From NCBI GenBank assembly GCA_947482115.1, contig CANKII010000009.1, positions 31,648 to 95,647 of the forward strand: DNA of 64,000 bases, in the 5' to 3' direction. Position 1 is the stretch's first letter. The number at the start of each line of letters is the position of its first letter. Shown one piece after another: positions 1 to 7,805 of the stretch. This DNA is from Fibrobacterota bacterium. GTDB lineage: Bacteria > Fibrobacterota > Fibrobacteria > UBA11236. The position numbers and the translations under genes were made by a program. The notes beneath the pieces were generated by a model. That model was not told the DNA's origin, ran no database searches, and worked only from the letters and a program-made list of their open reading frames with translations.

Positions 1-362
1 TCGTCGAGATTGGTTTTGCCAACGGGAATGGCTCCGGCGGCGATAAGACGTTCCACAACGGCGGCATCATAAGGCGACTCAAAGTTTTCCAGAATGCGCG
101 AAGCACAAGTGGTTTTCCCGGAGGAGATGACGATGTTGTCCTTGACGGCAATGGGTGTGCCCGCTAAAGGCCCAAGTTTTTCACCGGCATTGCGGCGTTT
201 GTCGAGATCGCGTGCTTTTTCCAAAGCATATTCGGGAAGGATCGAGAGATAGGCTTTAAGGTGCTGTGCCGCACCGATGCGATCCAAAGCGGATTGAACC
301 AGCGACTCCGAACTTATTTCGCCGCTCTGAACCTTCGATATTTGTTGCTTAAGAGTTGTCAT
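1..362 (-). CDS. gatA: Glutamyl-tRNA(Gln) amidotransferase subunit A, N-terminal part
   Basis: The reverse strand encodes about 120 residues of an amidase-signature protein, cut by the window edge so the C-terminal three quarters are missing. GatA hydrolyses glutamine and hands ammonia to GatB, which converts misacylated Glu-tRNA(Gln) or Asp-tRNA(Asn). The start MTTLKQQISK, the segment AGTPIAVKDNI (the lysine is the first catalytic residue of the Ser-cisSer-Lys triad) and the following GAIPVGKTNLDE are typical of GatA; the serines lie outside the window. The ATG shares one base with the stop codon of the upstream DUF4321 gene (TAATG), so the two are probably translationally coupled. Confidence 0.9.
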   Translation of the reverse strand, partial: MTTLKQQISKVQSGEISSESLVQSALDRIGAAQHLKAYLSILPEYALEKARDLDKRRNAGEKLGPLAGTPIAVKDNIVISSGKTTCASRILENFESPYDAAVVERLIAAGAIPVGKTNLD

Positions 363-673
363 TAATTCTTCCACCATTTCATGATGTAAAACGAAATACC
401 CATGCCTAGCAAACTGCAAACGTTGAATTTGAAGCCAAGGCCCAGTCGAAACTTGAACATGTAAAGATCCACGGCCCAGCCGTTCTGGCCAAAACCCAAA
501 TCCAGATCAAAAGACTTGACGAAGAAATTGCGGATGGGATTGTCGAAACTGCCGCCGCTCATCACACCGAGTTTGCCGAAAATGTATCCGAACGACTCGC
601 CGAGAATTCCACCCGCGATGAGCCCGAGAACCATCCAGAAGATCACCCATCCTAATTTATTAGTCCGCTCCAT
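362..673 (-). CDS. DUF4321 family small membrane protein
   Basis: This 103-residue protein begins with a charged stretch (MERTNK) and a hydrophobic glycine-rich segment (about residues 8-32, GLIAGGILGESFG), followed by a second hydrophobic stretch near the C terminus (about residues 83-98). This pattern resembles the DUF4321 family, small membrane proteins of unknown function. It lies directly upstream of gatA with a one-base stop/start overlap. The family call is from memory of the motif and was not searched. Confidence 0.6.
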   Translation of the reverse strand: MERTNKLGWVIFWMVLGLIAGGILGESFGYIFGKLGVMSGGSFDNPIRNFFVKSFDLDLGFGQNGWAVDLYMFKFRLGLGFKFNVCSLLGMGISFYIMKWWKN

Positions 674-744
674 GAAATTTCCGTTCCTTTAAGCTTCCCG
701 TGCGCTCCAGCGGTGGAAAAGATAGATCGGGAACGGGTCCGGCT

Positions 745-1497
745 TCAGGCTTCTTCGTCGGTGTCATAATCAGAATAGCTCACCTTCTCCAGACATAAAC
801 CCTGCGGGGGAGCCCAGGTGCGCTGGCCTTGGAAACGGCCTTCCAGAATCTCCCGCATAAAACCTGCCTTGCGTTTGCCCCGAGCCACATCGTATGCTGC
901 ACCAATTAGGGAACGCACCATACGGTGGAGAAACCGATCGCCTTCCACGCGGATGTGGAGAAACTTTCCGCTGCGTTCAATATCTGCGCGAATCAAACGG
1001 CACCGGGTGTGTTTTCCATCCTCCCGTGGCACGGAAAAATTTACAAAGTCATGTTCTCCGAGGACGCTTTGCAGCTCGCTCCGGAGCAATTCCAAATCCA
1101 TCGGAACACCGGGATGCCAGCTCCAATCGCGCAAAAGCACCACCGGCCGCAGGGCGATGCGGTACAGATAGCGGCGGGAGAGGGCACTGTACCGCGCATG
1201 AAAATCCGGCGGACATGCCTCCAGTTTTCGCACTTGAATATGCGGACCTGTCAGGGCATTCAACGAATGTGTCAGCCGCCGCAAATCGAGCGGGCTTTCC
1301 ACGTCGAAATGAGCCACTTGTCCAACGGCATGAACCCCTGTATCCGTGCGGCCCGCGCCTGTAATATGCACCGGATGCCGCAAGGCCGTGGCCAGGGCTT
1401 GTTCCAATTTGCCCTGCACGGATCCTGCGTTTTCCTGTATTTGCCATCCTGCAAAGGGCGCGCCGAAATATTCCACGGCAAAACGGTATCGGGCCAT
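745..1497 (-). CDS. truA: tRNA pseudouridine synthase A
   Basis: The 250-residue protein matches TruA in full length. It isomerises uridines 38-40 of the tRNA anticodon stem to pseudouridine. The catalytic motif GAGRTDTGVHA puts the nucleophilic aspartate at residue 52, and the downstream segments (RYLYRI, GEHDFVNFS, FLHRMVRSLIGA) follow the family order. It is divergent from the large secreted protein gene, leaving only 43 bases for two promoters. The acidic tail (DYDTDEEA) is an ordinary extension. Confidence 0.95.
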   Translation of the reverse strand: MARYRFAVEYFGAPFAGWQIQENAGSVQGKLEQALATALRHPVHITGAGRTDTGVHAVGQVAHFDVESPLDLRRLTHSLNALTGPHIQVRKLEACPPDFHARYSALSRRYLYRIALRPVVLLRDWSWHPGVPMDLELLRSELQSVLGEHDFVNFSVPREDGKHTRCRLIRADIERSGKFLHIRVEGDRFLHRMVRSLIGAAYDVARGKRKAGFMREILEGRFQGQRTWAPPQGLCLEKVSYSDYDTDEEA

Positions 1498-1540
1498 GCC
1501 GGAAATATGTTAAAACGTTGTACCTTATCCCTCCAATTCC

Positions 1541-4500
1541 ATGATCTTACCGGTAAAGCATCCCACCCGCGTCGCAGGCGCTTTTTCCGGTTTCGCCGCA
1601 GGCGTTTTGACGGTCTTGGCGCTTTCCCTTTTTTGCGGCCTCGCATCCGCCGCCCTTCCTCGCCCCCTTTTCAAAACTGGGGCCAGCCCTTCAAACCCGG
1701 ACACGCTGGAAGTCTTTGTCCTGTACGTGCAGTTTCTGTCCGAAGGGGATGCCAATAACGAAGCCACCACCACGGGGCAGGGTACCTTCGGTTCGGACAA
1801 GGACAATTCCTACAAGTTGGACCCCAACGGAATCACCATCCGTTCTTCGAGATACTATCTGGAAAAACATTTCGAATTTGCGCGCAACTATTTCGACAAG
1901 GTTTCGGGTGGTCGCGTTGTCATTGTGCCGCGCCTTTTTCCCCAGCCGAATCCAGTCAGCGGTATTATTACTCCGATAACGCTGGCTCATCATATGAAGG
2001 CCTATAATCCGGCCATTGAAGCCAAACCGCAAAAACAAAAAATCGCCGACTTTGAGGCTCAACATGCCCAGGCCATCATGACCTTCGTCAGTGAAACGGC
2101 GGAAAAATTCAATGCAATAGCGGATTCTTCAGCCAATCCCTTTTGGGTCGCATTTTCCGAAGCAAAGCAGAATCCTTCCTTGCACCATTACCGTGCTTTC
2201 ATGCTTTTTCATGCAGGGCACTCCCGCTTAATTGATGGTGGCACTCTGGGACCTGCGGGGGCCAACACGCCCAATGACTTTACGGATTTTTTCATCGACA
2301 AACCCGACTTCAAAATTCTGGACTCGGCCACGGACAACAATCTTCATAGCGGGCACCTTGTTCCCACGCGCCAAAAAGATTCCCTGGGAGCCTTTGTGCA
2401 TACGGGCCGGAGCCCCGGAGATACAACCCGTGTCACCCAGTTCATGATGCTTTCCGAAGCCGCCAGTCAGGACAAGGCGAATTGGGGCATCAACGGGATT
2501 CTGGTGAATCAGCTTGCGCGGCAAATGGGTATGCCCGATCTTTTTGATGTGGTGCAGGGCATTTCCCAGCTCGGATTTTTCGACGTCATGGACTTTGCCG
2601 GATATAATGCCTTGAGCGGATTCCTCCCTGTTTTTCCTTCGGCGTGGACGCGCGCATTCATGGGCTGGGATGATCCGGTGGAGGTTCCGCGTGGAAGCGG
2701 GGATTCCACCGAGACCTTGCTTTATGCAGCCGATCAACCGGGGACAAGTCATACACGCACGGTGAAAATTCCTCTCAACGAACGCGAATATTTGCTGGTG
2801 GAAAACCGCCAGCGCGCGGCGCGGGACAGCACGGTGACGGTGTACTTCTCAAAGAATTTGCAGCCGACGGATTACGACTTCAAAAAATCCGACTCGGTGG
2901 TCATTCCTTATTCCTTCCTCGACTCCGTATTTCTGGATTCCCTGTGCACGGATGGTTCGCAATGCCATCACAAGGTGGTTAATGCAAAGCGGCCTTTGGG
3001 TGTGATCACCGGCGCCAGTCATTACGACATCGGTTTGCCCGGCAGTGGTTTACTTGTGTGGCATGTGAATGAATGGTTCATCGAACAATTCCTGAAGAAC
3101 GGCATTGTGAACGCCTATCTCGGCGACACCTTGCGCAGTCAATACAAGGGGCTTGAGTTGGTGGAGGCCGACGGCATTCCCAGCGTAGGCAAACAGTTCA
3201 CGGATCCGCTGGGTCAGCCTTCGTTTGATTACGGCACCGCCGAAGACATGCTTCCGCATATTTTCCGCCGCCGGAAAAATCCCCCCAAGGATACCAGTTG
3301 GGTGCAACCCGAAACGCTTTCGGTGATCGGGTCCTATGGTTTTGCCAACACCAATTCGTGGAATGACGGGCGAACACATATCAAACTCGAAGGCCGGCTT
3401 CCGGCGCAGCCGCTTTTTTCGAAAAACATCGGCAGCTTCACGGGGGATTCGGTGTTCACCTTCCGCGACTCCGCTCTGGCCTTGCGCGTGTGGTGGCCTA
3501 ATGACAGCACGGTACGGCGTCCGAAGGGATCCGTCTGGCCGATACGCACGGCTCCTTCCGGAAATCCGCAGGCGGTGAATATTTTGCGCACAGCGAATGG
3601 CAGCGGGCCTTTTATCATCAGTGCGGCGGATTCAGGAATGTTGCAAACCTATACCTCCGCCGGAAAGCTGGCGCTGGCCGCTCGCGACACGCTTCGCAAT
3701 TCCGCGCATTATGACAGCGTCAATTCTTTGTTGTCCACCGGAAATACGCGACCGGAAAATGCTACTGCCGTGAACTCCATCGCCAATCCGGCGGGTGTTC
3801 CCATCGGAGCCTGTGTAGCGAAGGATTCGGTGCTGGCTGTTTTGACGAAGAATTCATTGCGGCTGATTCATCCCAATTCGGATTCCCTGAATGGAGTCGC
3901 TCGTTCGGGTGGCAAGGTGGATTCGATTGCCTTGCGTGGAATGGTGGGCCCGCTGGCTTGGGGTTCCAAGGTTTTTGTGGTGGACAGCCAAAGTGTTTTG
4001 CGTGGATATGATTTGCATGGCGTGCGCACGGACAGCGTGGCTCTGCCTGCTCAGTCCTATCACTCCATGGCGGGGTTGTTGTTTGGAGCCGTCAAGGATT
4101 CACAAATCGTGGTGACGGGAAAATCAGGCGCAGCCATTCGTGTGGACCTTACGGCGCATCTGGCGATCAATATGAATCCGGTGTGGACGAGCTTGAAAGA
4201 CTCCATCCCTGCGAAAGAATTTTTCACCGTGGTCACGTCGGACTTTGATCGCGATGGACAGGAAGATGTGTTTCTGTTGGGATCCCGTGGGGACGCCCAG
4301 TTGATGCGCGCCGACAATGGAAAAGCATTCACCGGTTATCCGCAGAAGTTTCCGCGCAGCGTAAGATTTTTGCAGGACACCATTCTGGTCACGACCGAAG
4401 ACCACTCTTCTCCGGCGCTTGCCGATCTCAACGGCGACGGTCATCCCGATATTATTTTCAGCGGATCGAATGCCATGTTCGCGGTGGACTGGCACGGAGC

Positions 4501-5305
4501 TTGGCTGCAAGGCTGGCCGTTTCTGCCGCAGGAGCGTCAGAACATCGGCTTTGTCACCACGAGTCGTCTCTTCCTTGAAACGGAAATCGGTTCCACGCCG
4601 CTGGTGTTTTCGCTGCGTCAAAAGCCCACGATATTGTTGGCGACTCCCGACGGTTTGATTTACGCCGTGGACAATCAGGGCAAGCGCGTGTATTACAGCT
4701 CCTTTACTTCCTCCCAATCCGCGAACACCGGCGTATTGATGACCGATCGTTCGGATTGGCCGCTGAGCGTGGGCGGATTGTCCATCGACTCGTTGCGTTC
4801 GCCTTATATCCATCTTTCGATGGCGCATATCGATTCCACTTCGACGGATTTGCAATTGCTGGCGCAAACGGCTTCAGGCAGTTTGACCGTTTGGTCGTTG
4901 AAGAATTCAGCCACTGCAGCCGGATTGAACTGGCTTATGCCCGGTGGAGATGCAGGCCGTACGTTCCATCTCAACGCCGCGACTTTGGATTCGGCACAGA
5001 CACCGACTGTGGTGGATGCGATTCAGGAATTTCATTTATTCCCGAGCCCTGTGCGCAATGGTTCCGCCACCGTGCATCTCAAAATCGGTGCGGCAGCATC
5101 CAGCGCGCGCATTCGCATTTTCAGCCTCGTGGGGCATCCGGTAACCGATGTAACCTTCAACGGTTTGACCGCAGGCTTACAGCCGTTTTCCCATGTGCTC
5201 GACCTGAGCCGTTTGGGTCCGGATGTTTATTCGGTGTTGTGTGAAGTGTGGTTCGCGGACGGGAAGAAAGCCTCGAAGTGGGAACGCATTGGAGTGGTGA
5301 AATAA
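1541..5305 (+). CDS. Secreted M6 metalloprotease-like protein with disrupted zinc motif and sorting domain
   Basis: The 1254-residue protein starts with a signal peptide (about residues 1-37, ending near GLASA). Residues about 55-420 follow the layout of M6 (immune-inhibitor-A type) peptidases: an early LYVQF strand, then the zinc-helix region and a downstream SAWTRAFMGW segment. Where active members carry HELGH followed by GLPDLYD, this protein has NQLAR followed by QMGMPDLFD at residues 323-333, so both histidines and the glutamate are gone. Aspartate-rich FG-GAP-like repeats follow (DFDRDGQEDVFLLG, DLNGDGHPDIIFSG). The C terminus (LFPSPVRNG... to LSRLGPDVYSVLCEV) resembles a T9SS type A sorting domain. 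No good ribosome-binding site precedes the ATG; the signal peptide supports this start. It probably acts at the cell surface as a binding or structural protein. Confidence 0.75.
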   Translation: MILPVKHPTRVAGAFSGFAAGVLTVLALSLFCGLASAALPRPLFKTGASPSNPDTLEVFVLYVQFLSEGDANNEATTTGQGTFGSDKDNSYKLDPNGITIRSSRYYLEKHFEFARNYFDKVSGGRVVIVPRLFPQPNPVSGIITPITLAHHMKAYNPAIEAKPQKQKIADFEAQHAQAIMTFVSETAEKFNAIADSSANPFWVAFSEAKQNPSLHHYRAFMLFHAGHSRLIDGGTLGPAGANTPNDFTDFFIDKPDFKILDSATDNNLHSGHLVPTRQKDSLGAFVHTGRSPGDTTRVTQFMMLSEAASQDKANWGINGILVNQLARQMGMPDLFDVVQGISQLGFFDVMDFAGYNALSGFLPVFPSAWTRAFMGWDDPVEVPRGSGDSTETLLYAADQPGTSHTRTVKIPLNEREYLLVENRQRAARDSTVTVYFSKNLQPTDYDFKKSDSVVIPYSFLDSVFLDSLCTDGSQCHHKVVNAKRPLGVITGASHYDIGLPGSGLLVWHVNEWFIEQFLKNGIVNAYLGDTLRSQYKGLELVEADGIPSVGKQFTDPLGQPSFDYGTAEDMLPHIFRRRKNPPKDTSWVQPETLSVIGSYGFANTNSWNDGRTHIKLEGRLPAQPLFSKNIGSFTGDSVFTFRDSALALRVWWPNDSTVRRPKGSVWPIRTAPSGNPQAVNILRTANGSGPFIISAADSGMLQTYTSAGKLALAARDTLRNSAHYDSVNSLLSTGNTRPENATAVNSIANPAGVPIGACVAKDSVLAVLTKNSLRLIHPNSDSLNGVARSGGKVDSIALRGMVGPLAWGSKVFVVDSQSVLRGYDLHGVRTDSVALPAQSYHSMAGLLFGAVKDSQIVVTGKSGAAIRVDLTAHLAINMNPVWTSLKDSIPAKEFFTVVTSDFDRDGQEDVFLLGSRGDAQLMRADNGKAFTGYPQKFPRSVRFLQDTILVTTEDHSSPALADLNGDGHPDIIFSGSNAMFAVDWHGAWLQGWPFLPQERQNIGFVTTSRLFLETEIGSTPLVFSLRQKPTILLATPDGLIYAVDNQGKRVYYSSFTSSQSANTGVLMTDRSDWPLSVGGLSIDSLRSPYIHLSMAHIDSTSTDLQLLAQTASGSLTVWSLKNSATAAGLNWLMPGGDAGRTFHLNAATLDSAQTPTVVDAIQEFHLFPSPVRNGSATVHLKIGAAASSARIRIFSLVGHPVTDVTFNGLTAGLQPFSHVLDLSRLGPDVYSVLCEVWFADGKKASKWERIGVVK

Positions 5306-5323
5306 ACTTTTTCTTTTTTTAAA

Positions 5324-5329
5324 ACGGAG
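5324..5329 (+). promoter_or_regulatory. Ribosome-binding site deciding the slyD start
   Basis: The purine run ACGGAG ends five bases before ATG 5335. An in-frame GTG at 5329 would overlap this site, so ATG 5335 is the better start. Confidence 0.55.
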
Positions 5330-5334
5330 TGGGT

Positions 5335-5820
5335 ATGAAAGTCGAAGATCGTAAAGTCATTGGAATTGAATACACCCTGAAGGACAAGAGCGGGGAAGTG
5401 GTGGACACCAACGTGGGCGACGAGTCCTTGTTTTTCATACAGGGAACGGGAAGTATCGTACTTGGTTTGGAAAGAGCAATGTATGGTCGTCCGCTGGGCG
5501 ATAGCTTCGAGATCGAAATCAAAGCGGCGGATGGCTACGGAGAATTCGACGAAAAGAAGATCCGCAAAATCCCGAAGTCGGTTGTGAAGAACCTGGGCGA
5601 AGTCACACCGGGTATGATGCTGCAGGCGCAAGGGCCGGATGGTATGGAGGTGGTGACGGTCACCAAGGTGACTGAGACCGAAGTTCATCTGGATTCCAAT
5701 CATCCGATGGCCGGGAAGGATTTGTTCTTCGCCATTCGCATTGCGGAGATCCGGGATGCAACGGAGGATGAATTGGCGCATGGGCATGCGCACGGCCCCG
5801 GCGGCCATCACCATCACTGA
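5335..5820 (+). CDS. slyD: FKBP-type peptidyl-prolyl isomerase SlyD
   Basis: The 161-residue protein is a SlyD-type prolyl isomerase and chaperone with an FKBP half-domain (YTLKDKSGEVVDTN, FIQGTGSIVLGLERAM), an insert-in-flap chaperone region (about residues 68-125) and a return to FKBP (DLFFAIRIAEIRDA). It catalyses cis-trans isomerisation of X-Pro bonds in the cytoplasm. The histidine-rich tail (HGHAHGPGGHHHH) fits SlyD's nickel-binding role, although it is shorter than in E. coli. It stands 29 bases downstream of the M6-like gene and may be cotranscribed. Confidence 0.92.
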   Translation: MKVEDRKVIGIEYTLKDKSGEVVDTNVGDESLFFIQGTGSIVLGLERAMYGRPLGDSFEIEIKAADGYGEFDEKKIRKIPKSVVKNLGEVTPGMMLQAQGPDGMEVVTVTKVTETEVHLDSNHPMAGKDLFFAIRIAEIRDATEDELAHGHAHGPGGHHHH

Positions 5821-5864
5821 TTTGAGATTAGCTGAACGGTTCGGACAATGATATTGTTAAGCCG

Positions 5865-6347
5865 ATGTTGACTTTATCTGAAATCAAAACTGAAGTTGAT
5901 AGTCTTGCGGCTAAGATAGGCCCTACAAAGCTTTATGATTTACCAACATATGGGCATTCGGAGGACGGGGCGCGTCCTCATATTGAAGTTGATTCCAGAG
6001 GCTATCACTATGTTATTGTGGAACGCGGACAGGAACTTTCGCGCTTCGTAACTCCCGAAATTGATGAGCTACTTTACAAGATTTTTGATCACATAACTTT
6101 TACGCTTGCCTTTAGATACGAGTTAGAAAATCGTGTTGAAATGCAGGATTGTAGGAGGATTGCATTTCATCGACAAGTAGAATTACTCGCGAAGTTATCA
6201 CCGCGATGGGGACAACGTGAAGCCGAGGAACATGAAAGTATCTTACGCAGAAGCCCGTTTGATGACGCCTCCTTGGCTCGTGCTCTTTTAAGCACTCAAG
6301 TTGGTTGGGAAAAGGCGTGCGAACAATATCCACTTCCGACACCGTAA
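5865..6347 (+). CDS. Imm63-like immunity protein
   Basis: The 160-residue protein resembles the Imm63 family of predicted polymorphic-toxin immunity proteins. The supporting stretch is HIEVDSRGYHYVIVERGQE, followed by LLYKIFDHITFTLAFRYELE and DCRRIAFHRQVELLAKL. Imm63 proteins would bind and neutralise a cognate toxin in the cytoplasm, but no toxin gene is visible nearby, so this would be an orphan immunity gene. Base composition is visibly more AT-rich than the slyD side, suggesting transfer. There is no clear ribosome-binding site. It is the first gene of the repeated-leader array that continues to 7805. Confidence 0.65.
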   Translation: MLTLSEIKTEVDSLAAKIGPTKLYDLPTYGHSEDGARPHIEVDSRGYHYVIVERGQELSRFVTPEIDELLYKIFDHITFTLAFRYELENRVEMQDCRRIAFHRQVELLAKLSPRWGQREAEEHESILRRSPFDDASLARALLSTQVGWEKACEQYPLPTP

Positions 6348-6392
6348 AAGGTTTAACATGAAAACCATAATCTTCGGTGCCAGCGGAATGGT
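6348..6392 (+). repeat. Repeat R1: copy of the epimerase ribosome-binding site and first 12 codons
   Basis: These 45 bases match 7133-7177 at 43 positions, with the 35 bases from the ATG onward identical. The copy covers an AAGG ribosome-binding site, a spacer and codons for MKTIIFGASGMV. Similarity ends abruptly after ATGGT. Confidence 0.9.
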
Positions 6393-6420
6393 CCGCGTGG
6401 CCCTCACATCACTAGAATGA
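6358..6420 (+). pseudogene. Epimerase 5' relic forming a 20-codon leader frame
   Basis: The relic reads MKTIIFGASGMV, the Rossmann-fold start of the gene at 7143, then continues with unrelated residues (RVALTSLE) to a TGA. That TGA overlaps the ATG of the DUF167 gene (ATGA), so ribosomes starting at the relic would terminate exactly on the next start. The relic has its own AAGG site six bases upstream of its ATG, whereas the DUF167 ATG has none. It may act as a translational-coupling leader; whether a peptide accumulates is unknown. Confidence 0.6.
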
Positions 6421-6644
6421 AAACAATTCGGATTAAGGTTAAACCCAATTCGCGCCTCAGTGAATTGGAGGAGGCGGACGACGGCTCCTGGCTTGCTAGG
6501 CTCAAGTCTCCACCGACTGACGGCAAAGCCAATGAAGAATTGTTGACGCTGATTGCGCGAAGCTTCAATCGCCCCAAGTCGGCGGTGTCTCTAAAAAGCG
6601 GTGCGTCCGGCAGAATCAAGCTGGTTCAAATCGAAGGATTGTGA
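6417..6644 (+). CDS. DUF167 family protein (YggU-like)
   Basis: The 75-residue protein has the complete compact DUF167 fold pattern: IRIKVKPNSR, WLARLKSPPTDGKAN and a C-terminal KSAVSLKSGASGRIK. The PPTDGKANEEL segment is the family hallmark. Function is unknown. Its length is at the short end for the family. Its start overlaps the stop of the relic leader by ATGA, and its stop is followed three bases later by the GTG of a second relic leader. Confidence 0.85.
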   Translation: MKTIRIKVKPNSRLSELEEADDGSWLARLKSPPTDGKANEELLTLIARSFNRPKSAVSLKSGASGRIKLVQIEGL

Positions 6645-6647
6645 TAG

Positions 6648-6737
6648 GTGGAACAGAACAAAGCCATTTTTAAAACCATAATATTTGGTGCCAGTGGGAT
6701 GGTTGCTTACTTGGAACAAACAAAAACCAAGACATGA
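6648..6737 (+). pseudogene. Second epimerase 5' relic forming a 29-codon leader frame
   Basis: A GTG three bases after the DUF167 stop opens a frame reading VEQNKAIF, then KTIIFGASGMV, then AYLEQTKTKT and TGA. As in the first relic, the TGA overlaps the ATG of the following gene (ATGA). The match to the epimerase start is interrupted at the same codon as in the first relic. The GTG start is inferred from the open frame; the ribosome-binding site is weak. Confidence 0.5.
6672..6704 (+). repeat. Repeat R2: diverged copy of the epimerase 5' end
   Basis: These 33 bases match 7146-7178 at 29 positions. All four differences fall at third codon positions and keep the amino acids I, F, S and G, so this copy diverged while coding. 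Confidence 0.85.
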
Positions 6738-7141
6738 AAAGTCAAGGATTCAATTACTTGATGATCAAATTTCGGATCATCTCGGATAAGCTAGACATAG
6801 GTGAAATTCAAAGTCAAATCAAATTTGATAACCCATCTAATTTTGCGGACATTTCCAAGCATGTTTTTCCAGAGAGTCATTCCGAAGAATACATTGCAAA
6901 AATTCAAATTGAAGGCCAAGACAAATGGGATCGGCTGAATCAAATCTTAAAATGGGTAAAGCAAAACGAAACCGGAATTCAGCAAATCAAATCGACGTCC
7001 GACGTAAAGCTGGATGTGTCTATTATCTGTAACGTCAAAGGGATGAAGAATCCAATTCCTGAAGAGACAAAGGGACCGATAAACGGGATCACTTTTGTTG
7101 AAATAACTGTTCGGAGTGAAGCCAAGGAAAGCAAGGTCTAA
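6734..7141 (+). CDS. Unknown protein, 135 aa, of the repeated-leader array
   Basis: I do not recognise this protein with confidence. It is a soluble, lysine- and isoleucine-rich protein with no signal peptide or membrane segment. Its layout, with a segment FRIISDKLDIGEIQ near the start and a central KWDRLNQILKWVKQNETGIQQIKS, is loosely like the DUF4279 family, in which some members sit in immunity loci, but this is a guess. Its ATG overlaps the stop of the second relic leader, and its own end supplies the ribosome-binding site for the epimerase gene. AT-rich composition suggests it was acquired. Confidence 0.7.
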   Translation: MKSQGFNYLMIKFRIISDKLDIGEIQSQIKFDNPSNFADISKHVFPESHSEEYIAKIQIEGQDKWDRLNQILKWVKQNETGIQQIKSTSDVKLDVSIICNVKGMKNPIPEETKGPINGITFVEITVRSEAKESKV

Positions 7142-7177
7142 TATGAAAACCATAATCTTCGGTGCCAGCGGAATGGT
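7133..7177 (+). repeat. Repeat R3: native 5' end of the epimerase gene
   Basis: This is the intact copy of the sequence found at 6348-6392 and 6672-6704. It includes the AAGG site and the first 12 codons of the full gene. Confidence 0.9.
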
Positions 7178-7805
7178 TGGAATGGGTGCGTTGCTGGAAT
7201 GTCTCGATGATGTTCGAGTCGATTCGGTGTTGGTCATCGGTCGCAGTCCATGTGGAGTAAAGCACTCTAAACTCACGGAAGTTATCCATAAGGATTTCTA
7301 CAACTTCACATCGATCCAAAATCATTTCATCGATTGCAATGCATGTTTCTTCTGCCTCGGAACATCCGCCGCAGGAAAAACGGAAGGCGAATACCATCAT
7401 CAAACCTACGACCTGACGATGGCCGCCGCGCAGTCCATGCACGCCGCCAATCCAAACATGACCTTCTGCTATGTCTCGGGCGAAGGCACGGACAGCACCG
7501 AAAAAGGTCGCATCATGTGGGCGCGGGTGAAAGGGAAGACGGAGAACGCCCTGTTGAGGCTGTTTAACAAGGCCTACATGTTTCGCCCCGGTTTTATCCA
7601 ACCCATGCGGGGTGAAAAGTCCAAAACCTACGGTTGGTTATATGTGGTATTGCGGCCTGTGGCCCCGTTATTCCGCCTGCTCTTCCCGAAGATGTCTACC
7701 ACCACCATCAACGTGGCTCGCGCCATGTTGCGCGTGTCGTTGCACGGTGACCCACAAAAGCTTCTGAACACGGTGGAAATCAACCGCGTGGCGGCTATTT
7801 CTTAA
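7143..7805 (+). CDS. NAD(P)-binding, epimerase-like (atypical SDR) protein
   Basis: The 220-residue protein begins with a Rossmann dinucleotide-binding motif (IIFGASGMVGMGALLE, residues 4-19). It continues with a second strand and an arginine-containing loop (VLVIGRSP), then YVSGEGTDST and FRPGFIQPM, as in small NAD-dependent epimerase/NmrA-like proteins. The substrate is unknown. The ATG at 7143 is preferred to an upstream in-frame ATG at 7116 because AAGG lies six bases before it and the Rossmann strand should be N-terminal. The first 12 codons recur twice upstream. Its last 11 bases overlap the convergent gene. Confidence 0.8.
   Translation: MKTIIFGASGMVGMGALLECLDDVRVDSVLVIGRSPCGVKHSKLTEVIHKDFYNFTSIQNHFIDCNACFFCLGTSAAGKTEGEYHHQTYDLTMAAAQSMHAANPNMTFCYVSGEGTDSTEKGRIMWARVKGKTENALLRLFNKAYMFRPGFIQPMRGEKSKTYGWLYVVLRPVAPLFRLLFPKMSTTTINVARAMLRVSLHGDPQKLLNTVEINRVAAIS

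Noticed and set aside
925..1758. Forward frame of 277 codons over truA
   Set aside because: It is opposite to truA, which is full length with an intact catalytic motif; the frame then runs into the M6-like gene in another phase.
6348..7177. Integron-like cassette array
   Set aside because: GTTTAAC at 6351-6357 resembles one half of an attC site, but no matching GTTRRRY half, no palindrome and no integrase are seen; the repeats encode the start of the epimerase gene.
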